Source of the DNA: Chondrilla cf. caribensis
Taxonomy: Eukaryota > Porifera > Demospongiae > Chondrillida > Chondrillidae
Direction: 5' to 3'
DNA length: 17,500 nt
Assembly: GCA_964020155.1 (NCBI GenBank)
Contig: OZ026553.1
Span: 878,318 to 895,817 of the forward strand
The notes below the pieces were generated by a model. It ran no database searches, was not told the DNA's origin, and saw nothing but the letters and a program-made list of their open reading frames with translations. Of the stretch, positions 8,940 to 17,500 are shown in pieces. Made by a program: the position numbers and the translations under genes. Numbering within the stretch: position 1 is the first letter of the stretch; every line of letters begins with the position of its first letter.

Positions 8940-11167
8940 TTTCTCTCCTATAATACTCTCCCATACATTGAAAATATATTAAGCACCTTCCAATGTAGCT
9001 TGAGTTACGGGTCACCTATTGAAATGGGAATTGTTTCGGAAGTAAGCTCACGTCCGCAGCTAGGCCTGTCTATAATATCAAGTTGACATGTCCCCTCCCC
9101 CATGAGCTATGCAAAAAGGTGCTTAGCGTTTCTCTCCTATACTCTCCCATACACTGAAAACATTTTGAGCACCTTCCAATGCATCTGGAGTTATGGGTCA
9201 CCTATTGAGATGGAAATTGTTTCAGAAGTTAGCTCACGTCCCCAGCTAAGTCTATCTAATATATCAAGTTCACACGCCCCCTCTTATATGAGCTATGCTA
9301 AAAGGCGCTTAGCGTTTTCTCTCCTATACTCTCCCACACATTGAAAAAATATTAAGCACCTTCCAATGTAACTGGGGTTATGGGTCACCTATTGAAATTG
9401 GAATTGTTTCAGAAGTTAGTTCACGTCACCAACTAGTTTAGTCTAAAATCTTAAGTTGACATGCCCCCTCCCCCATGAGCTATGCAAAAAGGTGCTTAGC
9501 ATTTTTCTCCTATACTCTCCCATACATTGAAAAAATATTAAGCACCTTCCGATGTAGCTGGGATTACGAGCCACCTATTGAGATTGGAATTGTTTCAGAA
9601 GTTAGTTCACGTCACCAACTAGTTTAGTCTAAAATCTTAAGTTGACATGCCCCCTCCCCCATGAGCTATGCAAAAAGGTGCTTAGCATTTTTCTCCTATA
9701 CTCTCCCATACATTAAATATATTAAGCACCTTCCCCAGCTAGGTCAGTCTATAATATCAAGCTGACACGCCTTCTCCCCCATGAGCTATGCAGAAAGGTG
9801 CTTAGTGTTTTCTCTCCTATACTCTCCCATACATTGTAAATATATCAAGCACCTTCTGATGTAGCTGGGGTTACAAGCCACCTATTGAGATGGGAATTGT
9901 TTCGGAAGTTAGCTAACATCACCAGCTAGGTCTGTGTAAAATATCAAGTTGACACACTCCTTCTCTCATGAGCTATGCAAAAAGGTGCTTAACGTTTTCT
10001 CTCCTATACATACTCTCCCATACATTGAACATATATTAAGCACCTTCCGATGTAGATGGGGTTACGAGTCACCTATTGCGATGGGAATTGTTTCAGAAGT
10101 TAGTTCACGTCCCCAGCTAGGTTTGTCTAAAATGTCAAGTTGACACGCCCCCTACCCCATGAGCTATACAAAAAGTTGCTTAGCGTTTTCTCTCCTATAC
10201 TCTCCCATACAATGAAAAAATATTAAGCACCTTCCGATGTAGCTGTGGTTACAAGCCACCTATTGAAATGGGAATTGTTTCAGAAGTTAGCTCACATCCC
10301 CAGCTAGGTCTGTCTATAATAATAAGCTGACACGCCTCCTCCCCCATGAGCTATATGCAAAAAGGTGCTTAGCGTTTTCTCTCCTATACTCTCCCATACA
10401 TTGAAAATATTTTGAGCACCATCCGATGTAGATGGGATTACGGGTCATCTATTGAGATGGGAATTGTTTCAGAAGTTAGTTGACATCCTCAGTTAGGTCA
10501 GCCTAAAATATTAAGCGGACACACCCCCTCCCCCATGAGCTATACAAAAAGGTGCTTAGCGTTTTCTCCCCTATACTCTCCCATACATTGAAAAAATATT
10601 AAGCACCTTCCGATGTAGCTGGGGTTACGAGCCACCTATTGAAATGGGAATTGTTTCAGACATTAGCTCACGTCCCCAGCTAGGTCTGTTTAAAATATAA
10701 GGCTGACACGCCCCCTCTCCCATGAGCTATGCAGAAAGGTGCTTAGTGTTTTCTCTCTTATACGTACTCTCCAATACATTGAAAATATATTAAGCACCTT
10801 CCGATGTAGCTGGGGTTACGAGCCACCTATTGAGATGGGAATTGTTTCATAAGTTAGTTCACGTCCCCAACTAGGTCAGTCTAATATATCAAGTTGACAC
10901 GCCCCCTCCCCCATGAGCTATGCAAAAAGGTGCTTAGCGTTTTCTCCCCTATACTCTCCCATACATTAAAAAAAATATTAAGCACCTTCTGATGTAACTG
11001 GAGTTACAGGTCACCTATTGAGATGGGAATTGTTTCAGAAGTTAGCTGACATGCCCAGTTAAGTCTGTTTAAAGTATAAAGCTGAAACGCCCCCTCCCCC
11101 ATGAGCTATGCAAAAAGGTGCTTAGCGTTTTCTCTCCCATACTCTCCCATACATTGAAAATATATTA
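8940..11167 (+). repeat. 187-bp satellite array 2 (about 12 units)
   Basis: The same 187-bp unit resumes in direct orientation right after the 359-bp array. The RAGCACC anchor lies at 8981, 9167, 9354, 9540, 9724, 9847, 10038, 10225, 10414, 10601, 10792 and 10980. The 9724 unit is short (123 bp): it has lost about 64 bp between CACCTTCC and CCAGCTAGG. Units here are more diverged than in array 1, and those at 9354 and 9540 share private variants (AACTAGTTTAGTC), which suggests a local duplication. Confidence 0.95.
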
Positions 11168-11306
11168 ATATTCGTCAATCATGCAACATTTGCATTTTAA
11201 TGTTATCAACACTCATTCAAGCAAACCACCAAATTTAAATTTCGTCAATAATGCACTTCGGGCAAATTGTCAAATTTTATGACTGCCAATATTTCCGGAC
11301 ATACGG
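11168..11306 (-). repeat. Right terminal/subterminal inverted repeat of the big element
   Basis: It contains ACTGCCAATATTTCCGGAC and the tip ATACGG, the reverse complement of the left TIR. The intervening AT-rich stretch repeats TTCGTCAAT(C/A)ATGCA at about 11172 and 11241, a short direct repeat. Confidence 0.65.
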
Positions 11307-11407
11307 TATACAACAACTTGTCACCTTATTATAACACGCATAATATATGACCATGATTATAGTATTATAATTATTCATTGTGAAATTACAAAAATTCATA
11401 TAATAAT

Positions 11408-11413
11408 TTTATT
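11408..11413 (-). promoter_or_regulatory. Polyadenylation signal AATAAA for the glutaredoxin-GAF gene
   Basis: TTTATT on the plus strand reads AATAAA on the minus strand, about 58 bases downstream of the stop codon at 11471-11473. The position fits a short 3' UTR. Confidence 0.5.
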
Positions 11414-11470
11414 ATATAATATAGCAAATTGATCTAGTACATGTATACATGGTTCCAATAGTTGATCTGG

Positions 11471-13089
11471 TTATTTTCTTCTGTATTCCGAGAGGTCCTT
11501 CTCGATGCTGTCCCTCAGGGACTCGATGACAGCACGATGCTCCTCCTTCAAAATCCCAGGTTGCTTCTCCATGGCAACAATTGTCCCTACAGTGAAACAT
11601 TAAATACACAAACGTGCGCACACATAATAGACAACTGAGAAGACTTTAAAATCAGGAGACTGTGTGGACAGTTGTGTACTGTAGAGTGCTACGTATGTGC
11701 GTTATGTACACCCATACAGTATACTGACTCATAGTGTGGTATACCAGGCTGCTCTTTAAAGAGGATCAGGAGACTGAGTGGACAGTTGTATACTGTAGAG
11801 TGTTATGTGTGTTATGTACACCCATACAGTGTGAGTACTGACTCTTTGTGTTGTATATGAGGCTGCTCATTAAAGAGGTCAACACAAGCTGTCAATCCCA
11901 CTAATCTAAGATAGCATTCTCAATACAGACACTTCACTCTGACCTTTAGTGTCCCCCACAACCCATGGAGCTCCTACATAGTACCCATATCCAAACTTGA
12001 CATAGTCTTCGTTTTTCTCAAGGCCGGGGAACTTGGTTGGGTCATCGATGAACAATGTCTCTTTCTTCTCTATGGCAACCTAATAGTGCGAGTACAAACA
12101 GGAAGGGTTGATGCGGAGATAGCGGATAACAAAAACTTGTTCAAGAGACCAGTTTGGTGAGAACAACACACCGTCCAGAGCAACAGCACAGGTACAGCTT
12201 CACAGCTTGGAGAGAGCTGGTAGATGACAATCTTGTCTTAAAGATGATTCTTATGAGGTACGAAACTTTAACAAAGAAATGATATAAGGTACAAATCAAA
12301 GGAAGTGTGTACAGTTGAGCTCCTTAGAGATTTAGTTTGATGAGGACCCAGACATGGTCTGGAGAGGCATTAGGTTGCTCAAACAGGAAGTGTAGATAGC
12401 TTGGGAGATGGTGAATACTAACATCCTCTCTTGAGAGGCATTTTAATGAGGAAGAAAACATTACCAGAGAAAACAGAATGTGTGTAAGTGCCAATGTGCT
12501 ATTGTTGAAGAAAGCTTTGTACAGATTGAATTCACACCCTGGTGTTAGGCTTCATGATTTCTCAAAAAATGCAAGCTTTCATCCATAACACACACACAAC
12601 ACTTTACATGGTCCACTACACACCACTTTACATGGTCCAGTACACACCCCACGTATACACATCACCTCATATAGTGCAGTACACATTGCACACACATCAC
12701 ATCACATGATCCAGTACACACCACATGTATACACAGCACTTCACATGGTCCACTATACACCACATGTATTCACACCACCTCAAATGGTGTAGTATACATC
12801 ACAAACACACTACTGTACATGGCTCACTACACAACATATGCATACATACCACTTCACATCGTCCAGTATACACTGTGCATGAACTACATACCTGACAGTA
12901 CAGCTTCTCTTCGCTACCTTCATGACCCTTCTCACCAGCTGCTCCAACAGTGTAGATCTCCTTACCAGGACCTGGAGGGACCAATGTGGACCAAACAATG
13001 TGTGATGATGTGCGTGCGTGTGTGTGTGTGTGTGTGTGTGTGCGTGTGTATGTGCGTGCGTGTGTGTTTGTGTGTACAGGCATGTGTGT

Positions 13090-13162
<73 letters not shown>

Positions 13163-14372
13163 CGTGTGTACGCGTGTGTGTTTTTCTGTGTGTGTGCATG
13201 TGTGTGCGTGCATGCATGCATATTATCTAAGAGCATACATCGGTCAATTCCAAGTTCAGGAGATTTCCCTTACCAGCTGTACATACTACCACCATTTCCC
13301 TGGGAGTTTCAAGCATCAACAACAAACTGCTGATCGGCTTATCAGCTGTACCACCCAACTTGGCATTGAGGGCATCGACGTCTTTTTGCCACTTTTCCCT
13401 TAGCTCTCTCGGCAGCACCTAAATAAGGAACACATGTTCAGTGCAGGGAACGCCAGATGTATACAAATGTACATAATGGAAGGTAGTCCAATACTATAAA
13501 TTACAACAGTTACTGTACAATTGACTGAATCAACAGTCTTAAAGGATGCAGGCCAGTAGGAAGGGAGTTAGGTGAGTACGTCAACCCTCTCCAAACTGTC
13601 GGATCCAGAAATCCGAACTGTTCACAGCAGTCCATGACTCAGTTGAGGATCAAAGACAGTGTTTTCTGAATTTAGCTCTGTCACCCTGCGCATCACAACA
13701 CACAGCATTTTGAGCCCCCCTCTCTCTATCCTGCATAGCTCCCAGGACTGCCTAGACAGATAGGGCATTCTACGTGGACTGGGAGAACGTAAGGGGTGTC
13801 TTAAACCATACATACTACGGGTTAGCAATGAAGCCATGGACTTAAATCCCTTATATCTGTGATTCATTCGTTCATTCATAATTATTCGCTGGAGGTGGCA
13901 GTCAACCAGTGCGTCTGCTTTAGATGGCACCCAGCGATAATCTCTGATTGAGCGTGTATCATCATACTATCAACAGCTCAGTGAAGAGTCCACAAGGCCA
14001 TCAGTTTCGATCACTCACTCTATAGACTCACTGCACGCTCGCACTCACCTCCAAGAACTCGTCCCCGCTCGGTTTCTTCAACGGTGGAGGGAAGTCAACA
14101 TCGGGAGACGACAGAACGTCCTTGATCATCGCTTCAAGACGACCCTCGTCCTCCAACTGCTGGAGCCTGTCCGACCCTCCGATGTGCTTCCCGTTGAAGA
14201 AGACCTGAGGAACCTTTGCGCTCCCTCCGGACAGCACGTAGAGAAGCGGATGCCATTCGGGATTCTTCGAAATGCTGATTTCGTCGAATGCAGCGCCTTT
14301 TGAAGTCAGAAGGTCCTTGGCGCGTTTGCAAAACGGACAGTTGTCGAAAGTAAAAACGACTATTTTCCCCAT
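11471..14372 (-). CDS. Glutaredoxin-GAF fusion protein, five exons, 266 aa
   Basis: Minus-strand exons in reading order are 14372-14049, 13418-13274, 12971-12892, 12079-11944 and 11586-11471. All introns are GT..AG, phases 0, 1, 0, 1, and the 801 nt form one open frame ending in TAA. Residues 1-85 are a glutaredoxin: MGKIVVFTFDNCPFC carries the dithiol site CPFC (12-15), KVPQVFFN the cis-proline segment, and HIGGSD the glutathione-binding loop. Residues 86-135 are a linker and helix. Residues about 136-262 resemble a GAF domain: SSLLLMLETPREMVVVC, YTVGAAG, LYCQVAIEKKETLFIDD, then FGYGYYVGAPWVVGD and GTIVAMEKQPG, ending in an amphipathic helix. Glutaredoxins reduce disulfides or glutathione adducts; GAF domains bind small ligands or sense redox. 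A joint redox-sensing role is inference. There is no targeting peptide, so it is probably cytosolic. The ligand and any enzyme activity of the GAF part are unknown. Confidence 0.85.
11651..11878. repeat. Two-copy tandem repeat (about 114 bp) in last intron of glutaredoxin-GAF gene
   Basis: ATCAGGAGACTG(T/A)GTGGACAG starts at 11651 and again at 11765. Both copies go on through GTACACCCATACAGT and end in GGCTGCTC(T/A)TTAAAGAGG. It lies wholly in the intron 11587-11943. Confidence 0.85.
12590..12885. repeat. Roughly 40-bp minisatellite in intron of glutaredoxin-GAF gene
   Basis: About eight diverged units of the form CACTTCACATGGTCCAGTAC plus ACACCACATGTATACACA follow each other in the intron 12080-12891. 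The rest of that intron (12080-12590) shows no gene or repeat I recognise. Confidence 0.75.
13008..13218. repeat. (TG)n/(CA)n microsatellite in intron of glutaredoxin-GAF gene
   Basis: Long TG runs, broken by GCGTGCG, TATG and TACAGGCATG, end in CATGCATGCAT. The tract lies in the intron 12972-13273. All the long His/Thr or Cys/Val reading frames across it on both strands are artefacts. Confidence 0.95.
13419..14048 (-). other. First intron of glutaredoxin-GAF gene; nothing certain inside
   Basis: The 630-bp intron has a minus-strand open stretch at 13622-13930 with ordinary amino-acid composition. I recognise no domain in it. The flanking exons already join in phase 0 without it. An alternative exon or old transposon fragment cannot be excluded. 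Confidence 0.5.
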
Positions 14373-15105
14373 AATAGATCCGACTAGTATGGTACAGTAT
14401 TAGGATACTATTGATTAAGTACAACTCTACCAGAAGAGTCACGTGTAGTTGAGCATGCTCAGATTGTTATCACGCGCGGGTTTTCGAACCAAACTGAAAC
14501 ATAATATTATTTCTGGATTTTATTCTGTATTAATGTCAACGCCATTGCTTATATCATTACGACAAAAATAATACAACAATAATCAATATGATGTTCTTAG
14601 TATTGTGGATATTTCTGACTCATTTTCAGATTTCTGTCTTCTGATGGAAATCACTTTGGTGGGTGTCACAGTGGTTATTTTGCACAATTCTAGACCTTGT
14701 TCAATGTTAGACAACGAACAGCTGTCATTAGTAGCGCCTGTCACTTCACCCGAGGTATCACATGGACCAATCTATTTCTTACCATTGATGTGGGCGGGAG
14801 GAGTGTTGTCACAGTAACCCATACCCACACCTTTCATAATGAAGTTCCACCTCCTCCAACCATGGGGCATACACCTCTCTAGCTCTTTCCTTCTTGTTTA
14901 TTTGTTGTAAATACGTACATGCACACCGGGACAAGGTGTTCATTTCCTGGACAATCCATGCAGGAAAATGGACTTTTGGCAACTATATGCATGACAAACT
15001 TCTGCATGTGATCATACACATGAAGAAATTGACAGTAAACACGTGAGATGAGTATTATTAGTAAGCCCGGCCCACCACAACATCTGATCCAGCAGGTATG
15101 TAATG
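14373..15105. promoter_or_regulatory. Divergent intergenic/promoter region between the glutaredoxin-GAF and secreted-protein genes
   Basis: Near the glutaredoxin-GAF start lie an E-box-like GTCACGTG (14438-14445) and a perfect 12-bp palindrome TGAGCATGCTCA (14450-14461), both within about 90 bases of its ATG. No TATA box is obvious on that side. Short open frames at 14605-14882 show no recognisable product. From about 14950 the sequence is shared with the region upstream of the second gene copy at 17018. Confidence 0.4.
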
Positions 15106-15113
15106 TATAAAAG
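15106..15113 (+). promoter_or_regulatory. TATA box of secreted-protein gene copy 1
   Basis: TATAAAAG lies 59 bases before the ATG at 15165, as in copy 2 (17153 versus 17212). The start site would fall near the CAGTCATTA motif, a plausible initiator. Confidence 0.75.
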
Positions 15114-15164
15114 GAGCCAAGGTTGAATGCTCAGTCATTACAAGCCTGAACAAAAACTAGGATA

Positions 15165-16844
15165 ATGGACAAGAAGACTGTTCTAGCTGCATATTTCCTT
15201 TTTGTGGCACTTGCTGAAGTCATCTCAGTTGAAGAAGTGGATGAACATCAAGGTACATTATGAGCTGACAGATGAGATGGAAAGAGAGGCTATAGAGGAG
15301 GCAAGAAATAGTAACTAGTTATAGGGATCAATTGCAGCGCCTGGACCAGCCATATTATAATCAATGTATAAGTATAACCCTAAATCTAACCCCTACACCC
15401 TACCTCTACCCTATATAAACTGTTAGGATTAGGGTTAGGGTTACTTAATAATATTATACGTTGCTATAGAAGGCGCTTTCGTTGTCCACAACGGCTTTAG
15501 CGAATATCGCATCCTTGAAGTTCGATAGAATGGTATATAGCGAAAGGAGCTCTCTGGAAATAAATTCCCCACCTCGCGCTTAGCCTATCTAGAAGACGCT
15601 TTACTGAGTTTCGATGTCCTTGACGAAGATTTCGATTTCTACGACTTGAGTGATATCGCCCTCCAAGACTTCTTCAAGTTCTATGTAACCTATTTTACTA
15701 GCATAATATTAATTAAAACAGTCTTTCGCTTTATAGCTAATTATTATGTAATTTGTTAACATTGATTTAAGTGATTACCTTACTGGGGGATTGTTTTAAT
15801 AAAATGAACGCTTATCCAACTGTAATTTATCACCCGGGTATAATGATTTACTAGCTTTATATCCACTAGTTTAGTGAGGATACTAAATTATATGTATGTT
15901 CCATTTTGTAAGTTAAACCTACAATTCCGTTTTAAAGGGATCAGGCTAGGTTCAACAACTACATTTACAAACCCAAAGTGGCATATCGGATACAAAGGAC
16001 AGAAATTTGTGAACAAATTGATTTTACTGTAATGACATTGTTTAGTAATATGTTAACATGTTTTGGATCTTTTAATTACATTCCTTTGATCGTTTTTGAT
16101 TTGCAAATTTGTGGATCATATATAGCTTGTCAATGATTCCTTTGGAATGGGAACGTATAGCTACATTTCAAAATCAAAAGTGTCACTATCTAGTTTATTA
16201 TTATTAATTTTATTTGAGATGTTCATATTTTTTGCAAATTATCAGATGGACCCAGGAACAGACAGAAACATGGATGCATGGAGGAGAAAACGGCGGGAGC
16301 CACATATGTGAGGTGGGGCCGTAGCGTGTGTCCATCAGGAGTTGAAACAGTCTACAATGGGATAGCTAGTGGAAGCAAGTACGACCTTGGAGGTGGAACA
16401 GACCAGACACTCTGTCTACCAACCAGTCATGACCCGGATTACCACCCTGAGGATACACTGAAAAGCCATGCAGGAACTCTTTGGGGGATACGTTATGAAG
16501 TTTACACATCGACTGCATCAGTTCCTTTGACCAAGCATTCTGGTTCGGAAATGCCCTGTGCTGTCTGCTATGTGGAAAGGTCTGCTGTTCTCACTATGCC
16601 AGCCGTGTCCACATGTCCCGATGGGTGGACGCTCGAGTACTATGGCTATCTGATGTCTGAGATGACAACACCTAATCGTCCACGCAAAGATACAATTTGT
16701 GTTCAGAGGGTTGGTGAATCCGAAAAATCCTATGCGCCGTACCCTTCTGTGAACTACCTAATGAATGTCCACTGTGATACAGCGTTGACTTGTCCACCTT
16801 ATGCAGCTGACAAACCACTCACGTGTGCTGTGTGCTCAAGGTGA
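15165..16844 (+). CDS. Secreted short-chain-collagen-C4-like cysteine-rich protein, two exons, 228 aa
   Basis: Exon 1 (15165-15252) encodes 29 residues beginning MDKKTVLAAYFLFVALAEVI, a signal peptide with cleavage likely near residue 21. Exon 2 (16246-16844, TGA) joins in phase 1 through GT/AG borders. The mature part has a short charged linker and then a domain of about 185 residues. Landmarks are GATYVRWGRSVCP (47-59), GGGTDQTLCLP, MPCAVCYVERSAVLTMPA, TCPDGWTLEYYGYLMS, and a tail of CPPYAADKPLTCAVCSR. These match the conserved non-collagenous domain of sponge short-chain collagen C4-like proteins. Eleven cysteines, two as CxVC pairs, suggest disulfides. No Gly-X-Y repeat is present, so it is not itself a collagen. 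It is probably an extracellular protein; its function is unknown. A TATA promoter precedes it and a duplicate starts 2047 bp downstream. Confidence 0.88.
15350..15470. repeat. Degenerate foldback sequence with telomere-like TTAGGG run, in intron
   Basis: ATCAATGTATAAGTATAACCC is followed by CCCTAAATCTAACCC-type sequence. TTAGGATTAGGGTTAGGG then follows, with TTACTTAATAATATTATACG. The halves are partly self-complementary. It corresponds to the cleaner 92-bp hairpin in the copy-2 intron at 17409-17500. Confidence 0.6.
15463..15759 (+). other. Coding-like stretch of unknown origin inside intron of the secreted-protein gene
   Basis: One plus-strand frame, broken by TAG at 15526 and 15538, reads GAFVVHNGFSEYRILEVR and then, from 15541, 72 codons including LLSFDVLDEDFDFYDLSDIA. 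GC-rich codons up to about 15690 contrast with the AT-rich intron around. The minus strand of the same stretch is also fairly open (…GDITQVVEIEIFVKDIETQ). I recognise no family. It may be a fragment of an inserted element or a decayed exon; no start codon or splice pair convinces me. Confidence 0.25.
15760..16245 (+). other. AT-rich remainder of the intron, no feature seen
   Basis: AT-rich sequence without repeats or open frames that I can support. It ends in the acceptor TTTGCAAATTATCAG at 16245. Confidence 0.6.
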
Positions 16845-17017
16845 TTTAAGGGATCGCAAAGAATTCAGGATCTTCTCAATTTAAGTGTAGTAGCTATTGG
16901 CCATATAACTTTAATTATCACCATGTTGAACATTACTATTCTTAACAAATAATATCAAGTGACTGCATGCAACTAGTATGCACAATCTTATCATCTGAAG
17001 TGAGGAACATGGACATA
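16845..17017 (+). other. 3' flank of copy 1, spacer before the duplicate
   Basis: No gene or canonical AATAAA signal is seen. The tandem duplication resumes near 17010 with GGACATACAGGAAAATGG, matching GGACAATCCATGCAGGAAAATGG at about 14950. Confidence 0.5.
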
Positions 17018-17152
17018 CAGGAAAATGGACTTTTGGCAACCATGCATGACAAATTTCCGCATGAGATCATAATACATGAACAAATTGACAGTAAGCGAGA
17101 TGAGAAATATTAGTAAGCCCGGCTCACCACAACATCTGATCCAGCAGGTATG

Positions 17153-17160
17153 TATAAAAG
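17153..17160 (+). promoter_or_regulatory. TATA box of secreted-protein gene copy 2
   Basis: TATAAAAG has the same 59-base spacing to its ATG as copy 1, inside about 200 bp of closely similar upstream sequence. Confidence 0.75.
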
Positions 17161-17211
17161 GAGCCAAAGTTGAATACTCAGTCATTACCAACCCGAACAA
17201 AAACTGGGATA

Positions 17212-17299
17212 ATGGACAAGAAAACTGTTCTAGCTGCATATTTTCTCTTTGTGACACTTGCTGAAGTCATCTCAGTTGAAGAAGTGGACGAAAATCAAG
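17212..17299 (+). CDS. Tandem paralogue of the secreted protein, signal-peptide exon only (3' part outside window)
   Basis: ATG at 17212 opens MDKKTVLAAYFLFVTLAEVI, then SVEEVDENQ, and stops at the donor GTACATTATG (17300) in phase 1, exactly as in copy 1. Only two of 29 residues differ (Ala15 to Thr, His28 to Asn), and several codon differences are silent. This fits a young duplication with purifying selection. The cysteine-rich exon should lie roughly 1 kb beyond the right edge, so whether the copy is intact cannot be judged here. Confidence 0.85.
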
Positions 17300-17408
17300 G
17301 TACATTATGAACTGACAGATGAGATGGAAAGAGAGGCTAGTCTAAGAGAAGGCAGGACTTGAAGAGTACCTAGTTGTAGGGATCAAGTGCCGCGCCTGGA
17401 CCGGACCA

Positions 17409-17500
17409 GCCATTAATCAATGCATAAGTAATCCTAACACTAACTCCTACCCTAAACTGTTAGGTTTAGGGTTAGGGCTACTTATACATTGATCAATGGC
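17409..17500. repeat. 92-bp foldback (hairpin) element in intron of copy 2
   Basis: GCCATTAATCAATGCATAAG at the left and CTTATACATTGATCAATGGC at the right pair with two transitions over 22 bp. The inner CCTAACACTAACTCC / GGTTTAGGGTTAGGG stretches continue the pairing partly. It may be a small MITE or foldback; the right edge coincides with the window end. Confidence 0.7.

Larger units (their letters stand above)
2012..11306. mobile_element. Candidate 9.3-kb non-autonomous TIR element carrying satellite arrays
   Basis: The left end (2012-2038) and the reverse complement of the right end (to 11306) align as CYRTRTRTCC followed by RGAAATATTGGCRGT, over about 25 bp. The differences are transitions only, and TA lies outside both ends (2010-2011 and 11307-11308). 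Inside the TIRs both ends share AT-rich AAATTTGGTG-type sequence. Further in, both have inverted copies of the same satellite motif: CTAAGCACCTTTTTGCGTAG at 2128, and its reverse complement (CTATGCAAAAAGGTGCTTAG) near 11106. Between lie only tandem repeats, with no transposase-like ORF. The superfamily is not identified; TA duplication is an inference from one insertion. Confidence 0.6.

Noticed and set aside
5087..8982. Repeated open frames of 86-144 codons on both strands of the 359-bp array, as a tandem protein family
   Set aside because: The unit length of 359 is not a multiple of three. Frames overlap on both strands, stops recur, and no splice or start context or known domain is present. 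Open frames follow from the repeat.
12799..13236. Long His/Thr-rich and Cys/Val-rich reading frames
   Set aside because: They are translations of the TG/CA microsatellite, overlapping a real exon (12892-12971) in the wrong frames.
13622..13930. Extra exon of the glutaredoxin-GAF gene or a separate gene
   Set aside because: No recognisable domain. The neighbouring exons join cleanly without it. Kept only as an unexplained open stretch.
14471..14495. Possible tRNA B box (GGTTCGAAAAC on the minus strand)
   Set aside because: No matching A box, anticodon stem or acceptor pairing can be built around it.
14605..14882. Two short plus-strand frames as genes
   Set aside because: No signal peptide, domain or splice context. 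They overlap in different frames in a spacer region.
16991..17264. Short frames on both strands over the copy-2 promoter
   Set aside because: They cover the TATA box and leader. The true frame starts at 17212, as shown by the parallel with copy 1.

Overview
The window is animal nuclear DNA: spliced genes with GT..AG introns and metazoan protein families, plus very repeat-rich spacers. A demosponge is the best guess. The secreted protein at the right end matches the cysteine-rich domain of sponge 'short-chain collagen C4'-like proteins, but that family also occurs in other marine invertebrates, so the phylum is an inference.

Layout. (1) 215-1759, plus strand: the last four visible exons of SAMM50/Sam50, the mitochondrial outer-membrane beta-barrel assembly protein. 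Its introns carry GT-rich repeats, a pogo/Tigger-like MITE and a GTGTGAGGGG-type minisatellite. (2) About 2012-11306: a 9.3-kb block bounded by imperfect terminal inverted repeats and built almost entirely of satellite-like DNA. It holds a 187-bp tandem repeat (2266-4730), a 359-bp tandem repeat (4852-8939) and the 187-bp repeat again (8940-11167). Inverted, diverged 187-bp copies stand in front of the first two arrays. No transposase is visible, so it looks like a large non-autonomous DNA transposon that carries satellites, or a satellite block that grew inside one. (3) 11471-14372, minus strand: a complete five-exon gene for a 266-residue protein with an N-terminal dithiol glutaredoxin (CPFC) and a C-terminal GAF-like domain. 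(4) 15106-16844, plus strand: a two-exon gene with TATA box, signal peptide and a cysteine-rich short-chain-collagen-C4-like domain without Gly-X-Y repeats. (5) 17018-17500: start of a tandem duplicate of that gene, with promoter, signal-peptide exon and intron start; the rest lies beyond the window.

The genes show no shared pathway. SAMM50 and the glutaredoxin-GAF gene converge on the repeat block. The glutaredoxin-GAF gene and the secreted-protein gene diverge from a spacer of about 0.8 kb. The most notable items are the satellite-carrying inverted-repeat element, the 359-bp unit with fixed length and a near-invariant 50-nt hairpin, and the glutaredoxin-GAF fusion.
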